Part shown: one piece after another, positions 13,394 through 21,856 of the stretch
Numbering within the stretch: position 1 is the stretch's first letter
How the letters are laid out: each line of letters starts with the position of its first letter
Source of the DNA: UBA5018 sp044375975
Lineage (GTDB): Bacteria; Cyanobacteriota; Cyanobacteriia; PCC-6307; Cyanobiaceae
Direction: 5' to 3'
Assembly: GCA_044375975.1 (NCBI GenBank)
Contig: JBILLQ010000040.1
Location: forward strand, 1-29,950
DNA: 29,950 nucleotides
Position numbers and translations under genes: made by a program
Notes under the pieces: model-generated
What the model was told of the DNA's origin: nothing
What the model saw: the letters and a program-made list of their open reading frames with translations, nothing else
The model's database searches: none

Positions 13394-14821
13394 TCACTCG
13401 AAGCGAGCTACCACCGCTGCCGCGAAACCGGAGCAGCTCAGGGGGGATACGGGTGGCTCCATTAGCCGGGCCAGGTCGTAAGTGACTTCGCCGGCGGCGA
13501 TGGCGGCGCTGAGGCCCCGGGTGATCAGGTCTGCCGCTTCTTGCCAGCCCATGAATTCGAGCATCATCACGCCGCTGAGGATTACGGAGCCGGGGTTGAT
13601 CCGATCCAGGCCGGCGTGTTTGGGGGCGGTGCCATGGGTGGCTTCAAAAATGGCCGCCTTGTCGCCGATGTTGGCGCCAGGGGCCATACCCAGCCCCCCC
13701 ACCACGGCGGCGGCGGCATCGGAGATGTAGTCGCCGTTGAGGTTGAGGGTGGCGAGGATCGAATACTCCTGGGGCCGGGTTTGAATTTGTTGGAAGATGC
13801 TGTCGGCGATGCGGTCGTCCACCAGCACCATCTGGCGCCACTGGCCATTGCCGTGGCTGGCGCCGATGGCATCGATCACCCCCTGCACTTCTGCGCAAAT
13901 AAACTGTTTCTTTTCGGGGGTGAGGGCGTCGTAGCCGGGTTCGATTTGACGGGCGTTGCCCTCCACACTCAAGCCCGGATCTCGCTCCAGGTTGTCGAGG
14001 ATCCAGCTTTCGCGTTCGGTGATGCAATCGGCGCGGAATTCAGTGGTGGCTAGTTCGTAGCCCCAGTCGCGGAAGGCCCCCTCGGTGAACTTCATGATGT
14101 TGCCCTTATGCACCAGGGTGACGTGGCGCTTGGCTCCTTCCAACCGCAGGGCGTGCTGGATCGCCTTGCGGATGTGGCGCTGACTGCCGTTTTTGCTCAC
14201 CGGTTTGATGCCGATGCCCGAACCCACCGGAATTTGACGGTTGCCGAGTTTGCCGTTGGCCGGAATTACCACCTCATTGAGATGTTTGATGAGATCGAGG
14301 CACACGGGATCATTGGCCTCCCACTCGATGCCCATATAGATATCTTCCGTGTTCTCGCGATACACGATCACGTCTAAATCTTGAGGTCGCTTGTGGGGGC
14401 TGGGGGTGCCGGCGTAATAGCGGCAGGGCCTCACGCAGCAGTACAGATCAAATATCTGACGCAGGGCCACGTTCAGCGAGCGGATGCCGCCGCCGATCGG
14501 GGTGGTCAGCGGCCCCTTGATCGCCACGCCGTATTCCTCGATGGCGGTGAGGGTGTCTTGGGGCAGATATTGATAGGTGCCGTAGAGGTCGCAGGCCTCG
14601 TCGCCGGCATACACCTTGAACCACTCGATGCGGCGCTCGCCGCCGTAGGCCTTGGCCACCGCCGCATCCAGCACCAGCTGGGTGGCGGGCCAGATGTCCA
14701 CGCCGGTGCCGTCGCCGCGGATGAAGGGGATGATCGGATCGTTGGGCACCACCGGCTGGCCCTGCTCGAAACGGATGGCGGTGCCGCCGCTTGGGGCGGT
14801 GAGCTTCTCGTAGCTGGCCAT
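13394..14821 (-). CDS. icd: NADP-dependent isocitrate dehydrogenase
   Basis: A 475-residue cytosolic enzyme that oxidises isocitrate to 2-oxoglutarate with NADP+, the main source of the carbon skeleton for ammonium assimilation in cyanobacteria. Family motifs are present: FIRGDGTGVDIWPA near the N-terminus, the isocitrate-binding GGIRSLNVALRQ (S.N..LR), VYRENTEDIYMGIE, VHKGNIMKFTEGAFRDWGYE, and the metal/cofactor region LNLNGDYISDAAAAVVGGLG followed by FEATHGTAPKHAG. The length is that of the cyanobacterial form, longer than the roughly 416-residue E. coli enzyme. Start is ATG at 14821. It is convergent with the caspase-FGE gene, and its 3' end was copied into the duplication upstream. Confidence 0.95.
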   Translation of the reverse strand: MASYEKLTAPSGGTAIRFEQGQPVVPNDPIIPFIRGDGTGVDIWPATQLVLDAAVAKAYGGERRIEWFKVYAGDEACDLYGTYQYLPQDTLTAIEEYGVAIKGPLTTPIGGGIRSLNVALRQIFDLYCCVRPCRYYAGTPSPHKRPQDLDVIVYRENTEDIYMGIEWEANDPVCLDLIKHLNEVVIPANGKLGNRQIPVGSGIGIKPVSKNGSQRHIRKAIQHALRLEGAKRHVTLVHKGNIMKFTEGAFRDWGYELATTEFRADCITERESWILDNLERDPGLSVEGNARQIEPGYDALTPEKKQFICAEVQGVIDAIGASHGNGQWRQMVLVDDRIADSIFQQIQTRPQEYSILATLNLNGDYISDAAAAVVGGLGMAPGANIGDKAAIFEATHGTAPKHAGLDRINPGSVILSGVMMLEFMGWQEAADLITRGLSAAIAAGEVTYDLARLMEPPVSPLSCSGFAAAVVARFE

Positions 14822-14984
14822 GGGGCCCGGGCGCTAGGTGGTGGTGAATGAGCCTATGTCTGCGCTCAAGTGCGGAAAGTTATTGGTGATCGGCGCGGGG
14901 GCGGGTCTCTGTGCTGGGGCTAGCGGATGTTGGCAACTGCCGATCGCCGCCGCGCTGCCCGCCAACTGGCCCCAACATGGGGGC

Positions 14985-15473
14985 ATGAATGCTGCCGACC
15001 AGGCTCGATCGCTGGAATTGGCCCAGGCCATCGCCTCGGTGGCGGCCCTGTTCCGAGAGCATTTTCCCGATGCCCGGGCCAACCTCAAGCCCTGGCGCGA
15101 CGACCCCAACACCCGGGCCTACGGCGAGCCCGAAACCGTTGACCTCTCCTTCCACTTTCCCGGTTGGAGCCCCCGCATCCAGTGCCGCTCCGTGCTGGTG
15201 CAGCTGCGGCTGGCGGTGGCGCCGGGGGGCGGCGATGTCGCGGCCGGCCGGCCGCCATTGCTGGGGGTAAGCCTGAGGGGTCTCACCTACGCCGGGGAGC
15301 GCTGGTCGCTGGCCACGGTGGGAGATTGGCGGGCCAGCGGCCCCCACCCGCCCAGCCCGGCGGTGGAGGAGATCCTGCGGTTGTTCTGCCGCCAACTGTT
15401 CCAGCTGTTTGAGACGGCCGGCTGGGACCGCGATGGCGGCTCCTCCGCCGGGCCTGCTGCGGAAGCCGCCTGA
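14985..15473 (+). CDS. conserved cyanobacterial hypothetical protein
   Basis: A 162-residue protein if started at ATG 14985, which follows GGGGGC. Earlier in-frame starts (ATG 14856, GTG 14838) would add a hydrophobic N-terminus that overlaps the probable icd promoter region. The mature part begins MNAADQARSLELAQAIASVA and contains FREHFPDARANLKPWRDDPN, TVDLSFHFPGWSPRIQCRS and LRGLTYAGERW, ending in a low-complexity Ala/Gly tail. It has no membrane helix or known catalytic motif that I recognise. It looks like a soluble protein of picocyanobacteria, lying between icd and ho1. Function unknown. Confidence 0.6.
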   Translation: MNAADQARSLELAQAIASVAALFREHFPDARANLKPWRDDPNTRAYGEPETVDLSFHFPGWSPRIQCRSVLVQLRLAVAPGGGDVAAGRPPLLGVSLRGLTYAGERWSLATVGDWRASGPHPPSPAVEEILRLFCRQLFQLFETAGWDRDGGSSAGPAAEAA

Positions 15474-15604
15474 TCTGGAGCGCCTGCTCTGGGGCGCAAA
15501 AACCCACCCACCAGATCCAGCACGTAACCCTTCGCAATCTTGTCGCCTTTGTTGCGAATCCTCCCTTTAGTTTGGGTTATCTGCCCGTGCCGCACCGAGG
15601 ACCG

Positions 15605-16318
15605 ATGTCTGTCGCCCTGGCTTCCCAGCTCCGTGAGGGAACGAAGAAGGCCCACACCATGGCCGAAAACACCGGCTTCGTGAGCTGCTTCCTCAAGGGG
15701 GTGGTGGACAAGGCCAGCTATCGCACCCTGGTGGCCGACCTCTGGTTTGTGTACTGCGCCATGGAGGAGGAGATCGGCCGGCTCGCCGATCACCCCGTGG
15801 TGGGACAGATCAACTTCGCCGCCCTCAACCGCCGCGAATCGCTCGAACAGGATCTCGCCTTCTACTTCGGTGGTGACTGGCGCAGCTCGATCAAGGCCAC
15901 CCCTGGAGCCCAGGCCTATGCGGCCCGCCTCCACAGCGTGGCCCAGGAGGCCCCCGAGCTGCTGGTGGGCCACCACTACACCCGATACATCGGCGACCTC
16001 TCCGGCGGTCAGATCCTCAAAAAAATCGCCCAGAAGGCGATGAACCTGGGCGAGCACGACGGCCTGCGCTTCTACGAGTTCGATTCAATCCCCGACGAGA
16101 AGGCTTTCAAGGTCAACTACCGCGCCGTGCTCGACGGCCTGCCGATCGACCAGGCCACCGCCGATCGGATCGTGGCGGAAGCCAACGGGGCCTTCCACTA
16201 CAACATGAAGATGTTTCAGGAGCTGGAGGGCAATTTGATTGCCGCCATCGGCAAGGTGCTGTTTGGCTTCCTCACCAAGCGCCAGCGCTCCGGCAGCACC
16301 GAGGCCGTGCCCGCCTGA
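15605..16318 (+). CDS. ho1: heme oxygenase (biliverdin-forming)
   Basis: A 237-residue soluble enzyme that opens heme to biliverdin IX-alpha, CO and iron using ferredoxin; biliverdin feeds phycobilin synthesis. The start MSVALASQLREGTKKAHTMA (ATG 15605) matches the family, with the proximal heme ligand H17 in KKAHTMAENT. The distal-helix signature YIGDLSGGQILKK is intact. YYFGG-type and NYR motifs (FYFGGDW, KVNYRAVLD) are also present, and the length is usual for plant/cyanobacterial HO1. An upstream ATG at 15572 exists but would add an atypical N-terminus. The glycosyltransferase gene starts two bases after the stop. Confidence 0.95.
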   Translation: MSVALASQLREGTKKAHTMAENTGFVSCFLKGVVDKASYRTLVADLWFVYCAMEEEIGRLADHPVVGQINFAALNRRESLEQDLAFYFGGDWRSSIKATPGAQAYAARLHSVAQEAPELLVGHHYTRYIGDLSGGQILKKIAQKAMNLGEHDGLRFYEFDSIPDEKAFKVNYRAVLDGLPIDQATADRIVAEANGAFHYNMKMFQELEGNLIAAIGKVLFGFLTKRQRSGSTEAVPA

Positions 16319-16320
16319 GG

Positions 16321-17532
16321 GTGAGGGCAGACTCCAGCCAGCCCCCTTGCTCTGATCGGGCGTTGTCGCCAGATTTCTCCGCCAGCTTCGCCGCCAGCGG
16401 CTTTACCAGCACTACAAACAGCCCCACTGCCAGCGCTATTGAAGCGCCGCTGGCTGCCTTGGCCCCCCTGGCGCCGCTGCGCTTTTTGCTGCCCGGCACC
16501 AGCGGTCGCTTTCGCTGCGGCGGCCTGCTGGTGGAACTGCAGACCGCCCGGTTGCTCGCCGCCGGCGGGGATCGCCCCGTGCAGCTGGTCACCTACCGGC
16601 AGCGGGAGGCCGATCACCCCTATCTCGACGACCTGCTGGCCGAGGAAGCGGCCCCTGGCCCGGCCCTCTGGGTGGTGAGCTGGGGTTTTGATGTGCCCGG
16701 CCTGCTGCGGCGTCTGCGGGGCCGGCCCGTGGCGTACCACGCCCATAGCAGTGGCTACGGCTTCCAGCTGCCGCCGGGGGTGCCGGTGCTGGCGGTGAGT
16801 CGCAACACCTTGGGTTACTGGGGCGATCGGGCGCCGCGCAGCCCCCTGTTTCTGGTGCCCAATGCCTTGCAATCCAAGTGGTTGGAGCGGGGCGATCGGC
16901 TCGCCAACGCCCGGCGCCCGATCGATGTGCTGGTGCAGCAGCGCAAGAGCAGCCCCTACCTGCTGCGGCAGCTGCTGCCCGCCCTGCGCCAGCGGGGCTT
17001 GCGGGTGGAGCTGCAGAGCGGCTGGGTGGACGACCTGGTGGACCTGTTCAACTCCGCCACCGTGGTGCTCTACGACTCGGCCGACTACTGGCGGGGCCGG
17101 GGCGTTAGCGAGGGATTTGGGCTGCCGCCGCTGGAGGCCCTGGCCTGCGGCTGCGTGCTGTTCAGCAGCCTCAACCACGCCCTGGCCGACAGCCTCGATC
17201 CAGGCCGTCTCGGCCACCAGCTCGGTTGCGGCACGTTGGAAGCTGATTTGGAACGGATAGGGGCCGCCGTGGCCGAGCCGGCGGCCTGGCGGCCAGAGCC
17301 GGCGGCCCTGGATGCCCTGCTGGCGGGCTGCGCTGAACAGGCGCTGCTGCAGCGCTGGCGGCAGGCCCTGGCCGCCATCGACGCCCACTGGCGGCGGCTG
17401 GCCGCCGGAGCCCCGCCCCTGCGCAGCCCCTCGCCCCTGGCCCTGCGCTGGAGCCAGAGGTGGGAGCGCCTGGGGCGGCTCGGGCACCGCCTGGGACACC
17501 GTCTGGGTCACCGCCTGGGGCCAATCGGTTAG
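16321..17532 (+). CDS. GT-B type (GT4-like) glycosyltransferase
   Basis: A 403-residue protein starting at GTG, two bases beyond the ho1 stop. The first roughly 45 residues are low complexity (Ser/Ala/Pro), and the true start may lie further in. The core begins PLRFLLPGTSGRFRCGGLLV, typical of GT-B enzymes with an N-terminal acceptor-binding Rossmann domain, followed by VLAVSRNTLGYWG and FLVPNAL. The donor-sugar motif SEGFGLPPLEALACGCVLF (E..7..E) marks the GT4 group. The C-terminus ends in a short tandem repeat of RLGH units. The protein lies directly before an ABC exporter, so it may work on exported polysaccharide or glycolipid. The substrate cannot be told from sequence. Confidence 0.7.
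   Translation: MRADSSQPPCSDRALSPDFSASFAASGFTSTTNSPTASAIEAPLAALAPLAPLRFLLPGTSGRFRCGGLLVELQTARLLAAGGDRPVQLVTYRQREADHPYLDDLLAEEAAPGPALWVVSWGFDVPGLLRRLRGRPVAYHAHSSGYGFQLPPGVPVLAVSRNTLGYWGDRAPRSPLFLVPNALQSKWLERGDRLANARRPIDVLVQQRKSSPYLLRQLLPALRQRGLRVELQSGWVDDLVDLFNSATVVLYDSADYWRGRGVSEGFGLPPLEALACGCVLFSSLNHALADSLDPGRLGHQLGCGTLEADLERIGAAVAEPAAWRPEPAALDALLAGCAEQALLQRWRQALAAIDAHWRRLAAGAPPLRSPSPLALRWSQRWERLGRLGHRLGHRLGHRLGPIG
17477..17520 (+). repeat. 12-bp tandem repeat at the 3' end of the glycosyltransferase gene
   Basis: Three to four imperfect copies of a 12-base unit (CACCGCCTGGGA type) encode repeated RLGH at the C-terminus. Multiples of 12 keep the frame, so copy number could vary without breaking the gene. 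Confidence 0.7.
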
Positions 17533-17586
17533 CTGGCTGGCCTGTTGGGGCCGATGGGCTGAACGCCTTGCCCATAGCTTGTGGCG

Positions 17587-19407
17587 ATGCGCAGTGAGAC
17601 CCTCCACCAGCTCAGCAGGCTTTTGGGCTATCTGCCGGGTCGCCGCTTGCAGGCCCTGCGGGCGCTGTTGCCCCTGTCGGTGCTGCCCGGGGTGATCGAT
17701 CTGGCCTCGGTGGCCGTGGTCGCTCGGCTCACCGGCGCCCTGGTGGGCTCGGGGCTGGAGGATCGCCTGCCCGGCGTGCGCGTCTTTGGTGGCAACGGCA
17801 TCGATCAGAGCCTGTGGCTGATCCTGATCTTCATCCTGCTGGCCTGGGCGGCTTCTATCGCCAAGCTATCGCTGCGCTTTTTGCAACAGCGCCTGTCGGC
17901 CCAGATCTGGCGAGATCTATCGGATCAGGTACACGCTCGACTGCTCAATCAGCCCTATGAATACCACCTGGGTAAGAGTACCGCCGAACTCAGTGCCCAG
18001 TTGCTGGCCAACATGACCCGGGTGGCCAGCAACGTGGTCACCCCCACCCTGCAGATCATCAGCTCAACGGTTTCGATCGTGCTGCTATCGCTGGGTATTT
18101 TGTTTGTGGGCCGCTGGCTGGCGGTGATTTTGGTGACTGGGCTGGTGTTGGCTTACTGGCTGATTTCCATTTTTGTTACCCCTCGACTGCGCCATGGCTA
18201 CCAGCAAAAGATCAGGCTAGAGGGGCAATCCACGGATATTTTATTTGATTCACTCAACTCGATTCGCGATATTCAGCTAGCCGGTTCTGAGGCCTACTTC
18301 GAGCGAGAGTTCAATCAGATTGGCCGCCAGGCCCAGGTTTACTCCTGGCTAACCGAGTGGTTGCCGGATCTGCCCCGGGCCCTGATCGAGCCCTTTGGGA
18401 TCACGATGATTTTTGTGGTGGGCGCCGTGCCCGCTCTGATCAGTGGCAACCCCTCCCAGGTGAAGGCGATCCTGCCCTTCCTGGCCACCATGGCCGTGGC
18501 CGCCCTGCGGCTGACGCCGCCGCTCCAGGACGCCTTCCGCTCGCTCACCCAGTTCCGGGGCGGCCTGCCCCTGCTCAGCAGCGCCCTGGAGCTGCTCGAT
18601 CTGCCGGCTGATCGACCCACCCTGCTCACCCCTGGTGTGCCATCGCCGGCGGGGGTGTATCCGCGCCACTCGATTCGGCTCCAGGACGTTTGGTATCGCT
18701 ATCCCAGCTCCGATGATTGGGTGCTGCGCGGCGTCAGCCTCAGCATCCCGATGGGATCGCGAGTGGCCCTGGTGGGCACCACCGGCAGCGGCAAGACCAC
18801 CACCGCCAACCTGCTGTTGGGCTTGCTGGCCCCCACTCGCGGCTGCCTGGAACTGGACGGCATCCCGGTGGAGGGTTTGGATGTGCCGGCCTGGCAGGCC
18901 AACTGCGCCCAGGTGCCCCAGGCGATCAACCTGCTCAATGGCAGCGTGCTGGCCAACGTGGCCTTTGGCCTCTCCGCCGAGGAGGCCGATCAGCATCGGG
19001 CGTGGGAGGCCCTGGAGGCGGCCCAGTTGGATGAGTTCGTGGCCGAGCTGCCCTACGGCCTGCTCACCCAGGTGGGCGAAAACGGCCTGCGGCTTTCCGG
19101 CGGCCAGCGCCAGCGCCTGGCCCTGGCCCGGGCCTTCTATCGCCAGGCCCGCTTCCTGGTGCTCGATGAGGCCACCAGTGCCCTCGATAACCGCACCGAA
19201 TCGGAGGTGATCGAGGCCCTGGAGGTGGTGGGTCGCCGCTGCACCACCGTGGTGATCGCCCACAGGCTGAGCACGGTGCAGCGCTGTGATCGCATCTATG
19301 AATTCGATCGCGGCGTGGTCAAGGCCTACGGCAGTTTCAACGAGCTGCAGCGGCTCTCCGCCAGCTTCCGGGATCAGGCTCAGCTGGAGCAACGCTTCTC
19401 CGGCTGA
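17587..19407 (+). CDS. ABC exporter (fused permease-ATPase, MsbA/PglK-like)
   Basis: About 606 residues from ATG 17587 (a GTG two codons earlier is also possible). The N-terminal part has the six-helix type I exporter membrane domain, with hydrophobic spans near residues 25-50, 75-95, 150-205 and 265-315. The C-terminal nucleotide-binding domain contains Walker A VGTTGSGKTTT, Q-loop QVPQAINLLNGS, ABC signature LSGGQRQRLALARAF, Walker B FLVLDEATSALD and the H-loop VVIAHRLSTV. It would act as a homodimer in the inner membrane. The upstream glycosyltransferase suggests a lipid-linked sugar or polysaccharide-related substrate, as for PglK/MsbA; that is inference. Confidence 0.85.
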   Translation: MRSETLHQLSRLLGYLPGRRLQALRALLPLSVLPGVIDLASVAVVARLTGALVGSGLEDRLPGVRVFGGNGIDQSLWLILIFILLAWAASIAKLSLRFLQQRLSAQIWRDLSDQVHARLLNQPYEYHLGKSTAELSAQLLANMTRVASNVVTPTLQIISSTVSIVLLSLGILFVGRWLAVILVTGLVLAYWLISIFVTPRLRHGYQQKIRLEGQSTDILFDSLNSIRDIQLAGSEAYFEREFNQIGRQAQVYSWLTEWLPDLPRALIEPFGITMIFVVGAVPALISGNPSQVKAILPFLATMAVAALRLTPPLQDAFRSLTQFRGGLPLLSSALELLDLPADRPTLLTPGVPSPAGVYPRHSIRLQDVWYRYPSSDDWVLRGVSLSIPMGSRVALVGTTGSGKTTTANLLLGLLAPTRGCLELDGIPVEGLDVPAWQANCAQVPQAINLLNGSVLANVAFGLSAEEADQHRAWEALEAAQLDEFVAELPYGLLTQVGENGLRLSGGQRQRLALARAFYRQARFLVLDEATSALDNRTESEVIEALEVVGRRCTTVVIAHRLSTVQRCDRIYEFDRGVVKAYGSFNELQRLSASFRDQAQLEQRFSG

Positions 19408-19444
19408 CGGGCAGCGCCCCAGATCGGTCCCTAGGGTTCAGCCC

Positions 19445-21856
19445 ATGAGCTTTCTCGCCGGCCTCAACGATGCCCAGCGCCGGGCTGTAGACCACCACAC
19501 CGGCCCCCTGCTGGTGGTGGCTGGTGCCGGCAGCGGCAAGACCCGCGCCCTCACCCATCGCATCGCCCATCTGATCGGCCACCACGGCGTCGATCCGGGC
19601 GAGCTGCTGGCGGTCACCTTCACCAACAAGGCCGCCCGGGAGATGAAGGAGCGGCTGGAGTTGCTGCTGGCCCAGAAACTGGCCCAAAGCCAGTTCGGCC
19701 AGCCCTGGAGCACCCTGCCCCCCCACCAGCAGAAGCAGCTGCGCAGTCGCATCTATCGGGAGGTGATCAAGGATCTATGGATTGGCACCTTTCACGCCCT
19801 GTTCGCCAGATTGCTGCGCTTTGATATCGACAAGTATCGCGATCCAGAGGGGCTGAGCTGGACCCGTCAATTTTCTATTTACGATGAAGGCGATACCCAA
19901 ACCCTGGTGAAGGAGATCGTCACCCAGGAGCTGGGTCTCGATCCCAAGCGCTTTGAGCCCAAGAAGGTGCGCTGGGCGATCAGCAATGCCAAGAATCAGG
20001 GCTGGATGCCCGAGCAGTTGGAGGCCGACGCCGGTGGCCAGCGCGGTAAGCAAATGGCCGAAACATATAGGCGCTATCGGCGGGCTCTGGCGGCAAATAA
20101 TGCCCTCGATTTTGATGATTTGTTGCTGTTGCCGGTGCAGTTATTGCGCCAAAATGACCAGATTCGCAACTATTGGCATCGGCGGTTTCGCCATGTGCTG
20201 GTGGATGAATACCAGGATACAAACCGCACCCAGTACGACCTGATCAAGCTGCTGGTCACCGATGGTCAGGATCCCGATACCTATGACGATTGGGAGGGAC
20301 GTTCGGTGTTTGTGGTGGGCGACGCCGACCAAAGTATCTATAGCTTCCGTGCCGCAGACTTCACGATCCTGATGGGTTTTCAGGAAGACTTTGGTGATGG
20401 GGTCGCCGATGATTCCACCCACACGATGGTGAAGCTGGAGGAGAACTATCGCTCCACCGCCACGATCCTGGAGGCTGCCAACGCCCTGATTTCCCATAAC
20501 AGCGAGCGGATCGATAAGGTGCTCAGGCCCACCCGGGGCGAGGGGGAGCCGATCAGCCTCACCCGCTGCGACGACGAGATCGCAGAAGCCGAGGCGGTGG
20601 TCCATCGCATGCGCATGCTGGAGGCCGCCCATCCGGAGCTGCGCTGGGGTGACATGGCGGTGCTCTATCGCACCAACGCCCAGTCGCGGGCGATGGAGGA
20701 ATCGCTGGTGCGCTGGGGTATTCCCTATATCGTGGTGGGGGGACTGCGCTTCTACGATAGGCGCGAGATTCGCGATATACTCGCTTACTTAAAATTATTG
20801 GTGAATCCCGCCGATACGGTGAGCCTGTTGCGGGTGCTGAATGTGCCCCGCCGCGGTATCGGCAAGACCACAATCGAGCGGCTCACCGATGCGGCCAGCC
20901 AGCTGGGGCTGCCCCTCTGGGAGGTGGTTTGCGATCCAGAGGCGGTGCGCTCCCTGGGGGGCCGTTCGGCCAAGGGGCTGCTGCAGTTCTGTGAACTGAT
21001 CCAAGACCTGCAGCGCCGTAGCCAGGAGGCGGCACCGGCCGAAATGGTGCAGCGGGTGATGGAGCAGACCGGCTACCTGGCCGAGTTGATCGCCGACGCC
21101 ACAGATGAGGCGGAAGATCGCCGCCGCAACCTCAACGAGTTGGTCAACGCCGCATTGCAATACCAGGAGGAGACCGATGAGGGCAGCCTCGAGGAGTTCC
21201 TGGCCTCCGCCGCCCTGGCCAGTGATGCCGACAGCAAGGATGGCCAGCAGGATCGGGTCACCTTGATGACCCTGCACGCCAGCAAGGGGCTGGAATTTCC
21301 GGTGGTGTTCCTGGTGGGTTTGGAGCAGGGCCTGTTCCCCAGCTACCGCTCCCTGGACGATCCGGCCGCCCTGGAGGAGGAACGGCGCCTCTGCTATGTG
21401 GGCATCACCCGGGCCAAGGAGCGGCTGTTCCTCTCCCATGCCAGTGAGCGGCGCCTCTGGGGCGGCATGCGCGAGCCGGCCGTGCCCTCGGTGTTCCTCT
21501 CGGAGCTGCCCGAGCAGTTGCTGCAGGGCGATCTACCCCACAGTGGCGGGGCGGCGATTCGCCGCGAGCAGCGCCTCGATCGCCTCACCCGCGTCGATCG
21601 CCAGCAGCAGCAGCCCCTGGCGGGGGGCAGTGTGCCCGCCAACGCCGTGCGCCGCCGCAGCGCTGGGCCGGCCCCGGGTCGCAGTTGGGCGGTGGGCGAT
21701 CGGCTGCGCCACGTCAGCTTTGGGGAGGGGCAGGTGACCCACCTGTTCGGCAGTGGCGAGAAGGTGTCCCTCGCCGTGAAATTCGCCGGCATGGGGCCCA
21801 AAATCCTCGATCCCCGCCTGGCGCCGATCGAACCGCTGGGGGCGGAACCGAGCTGA
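19445..21856 (+). CDS. pcrA: UvrD/PcrA-type superfamily 1 DNA helicase
   Basis: An 803-residue 3'-5' helicase acting in nucleotide-excision and replication repair. ATG 19445 gives MSFLAGLNDAQRRAVDHHTG, the standard Q-motif start; the ORF extends further upstream into the ABC gene, but that part is not helicase. Motifs are in order: Walker A VVAGAGSGKTRALTHRI, motif Ia AVTFTNKAAREMKERL, motif II VLVDEYQDTNRTQYDL, motif III VVGDADQSIYSFRAAD, motif IV YRTNAQSRAMEE, motif V MTLHASKGLEFPVVFLVG, and motif VI EERRLCYVGITRAKERL. The C-terminus ends in the Tudor-like RNAP-interaction segment typical of PcrA/UvrD (VGDRLRHVSFGEGQV and VKFAGMGPKIL). Twelve or so bases and a shared boundary join it to the CCA-adding gene. 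Confidence 0.93.
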   Translation: MSFLAGLNDAQRRAVDHHTGPLLVVAGAGSGKTRALTHRIAHLIGHHGVDPGELLAVTFTNKAAREMKERLELLLAQKLAQSQFGQPWSTLPPHQQKQLRSRIYREVIKDLWIGTFHALFARLLRFDIDKYRDPEGLSWTRQFSIYDEGDTQTLVKEIVTQELGLDPKRFEPKKVRWAISNAKNQGWMPEQLEADAGGQRGKQMAETYRRYRRALAANNALDFDDLLLLPVQLLRQNDQIRNYWHRRFRHVLVDEYQDTNRTQYDLIKLLVTDGQDPDTYDDWEGRSVFVVGDADQSIYSFRAADFTILMGFQEDFGDGVADDSTHTMVKLEENYRSTATILEAANALISHNSERIDKVLRPTRGEGEPISLTRCDDEIAEAEAVVHRMRMLEAAHPELRWGDMAVLYRTNAQSRAMEESLVRWGIPYIVVGGLRFYDRREIRDILAYLKLLVNPADTVSLLRVLNVPRRGIGKTTIERLTDAASQLGLPLWEVVCDPEAVRSLGGRSAKGLLQFCELIQDLQRRSQEAAPAEMVQRVMEQTGYLAELIADATDEAEDRRRNLNELVNAALQYQEETDEGSLEEFLASAALASDADSKDGQQDRVTLMTLHASKGLEFPVVFLVGLEQGLFPSYRSLDDPAALEEERRLCYVGITRAKERLFLSHASERRLWGGMREPAVPSVFLSELPEQLLQGDLPHSGGAAIRREQRLDRLTRVDRQQQQPLAGGSVPANAVRRRSAGPAPGRSWAVGDRLRHVSFGEGQVTHLFGSGEKVSLAVKFAGMGPKILDPRLAPIEPLGAEPS

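Larger units (their letters stand above)
10427..13680 (+). repeat. segmental duplication, copy B
   Basis: Partner of 5172-8501. It runs from GCTATGCACTCGCC through the pyrimidine-rich leader, the small gene and the caspase-FGE gene, and on into the intact icd. Offsets between the copies change only at short repeats and within the diverged middle of the fusion gene. Confidence 0.85.

Noticed and set aside
16216..17607. Minus-strand ORF of 463 aa opposite the glycosyltransferase
   Set aside because: Low-complexity Gln/Gly/His/Ala composition; the plus-strand gene has clear GT-B motifs.
18349..19392. Minus-strand ORF of 347 aa opposite the ABC exporter
   Set aside because: It is the antisense shadow of the ATPase domain, which has all ABC motifs.
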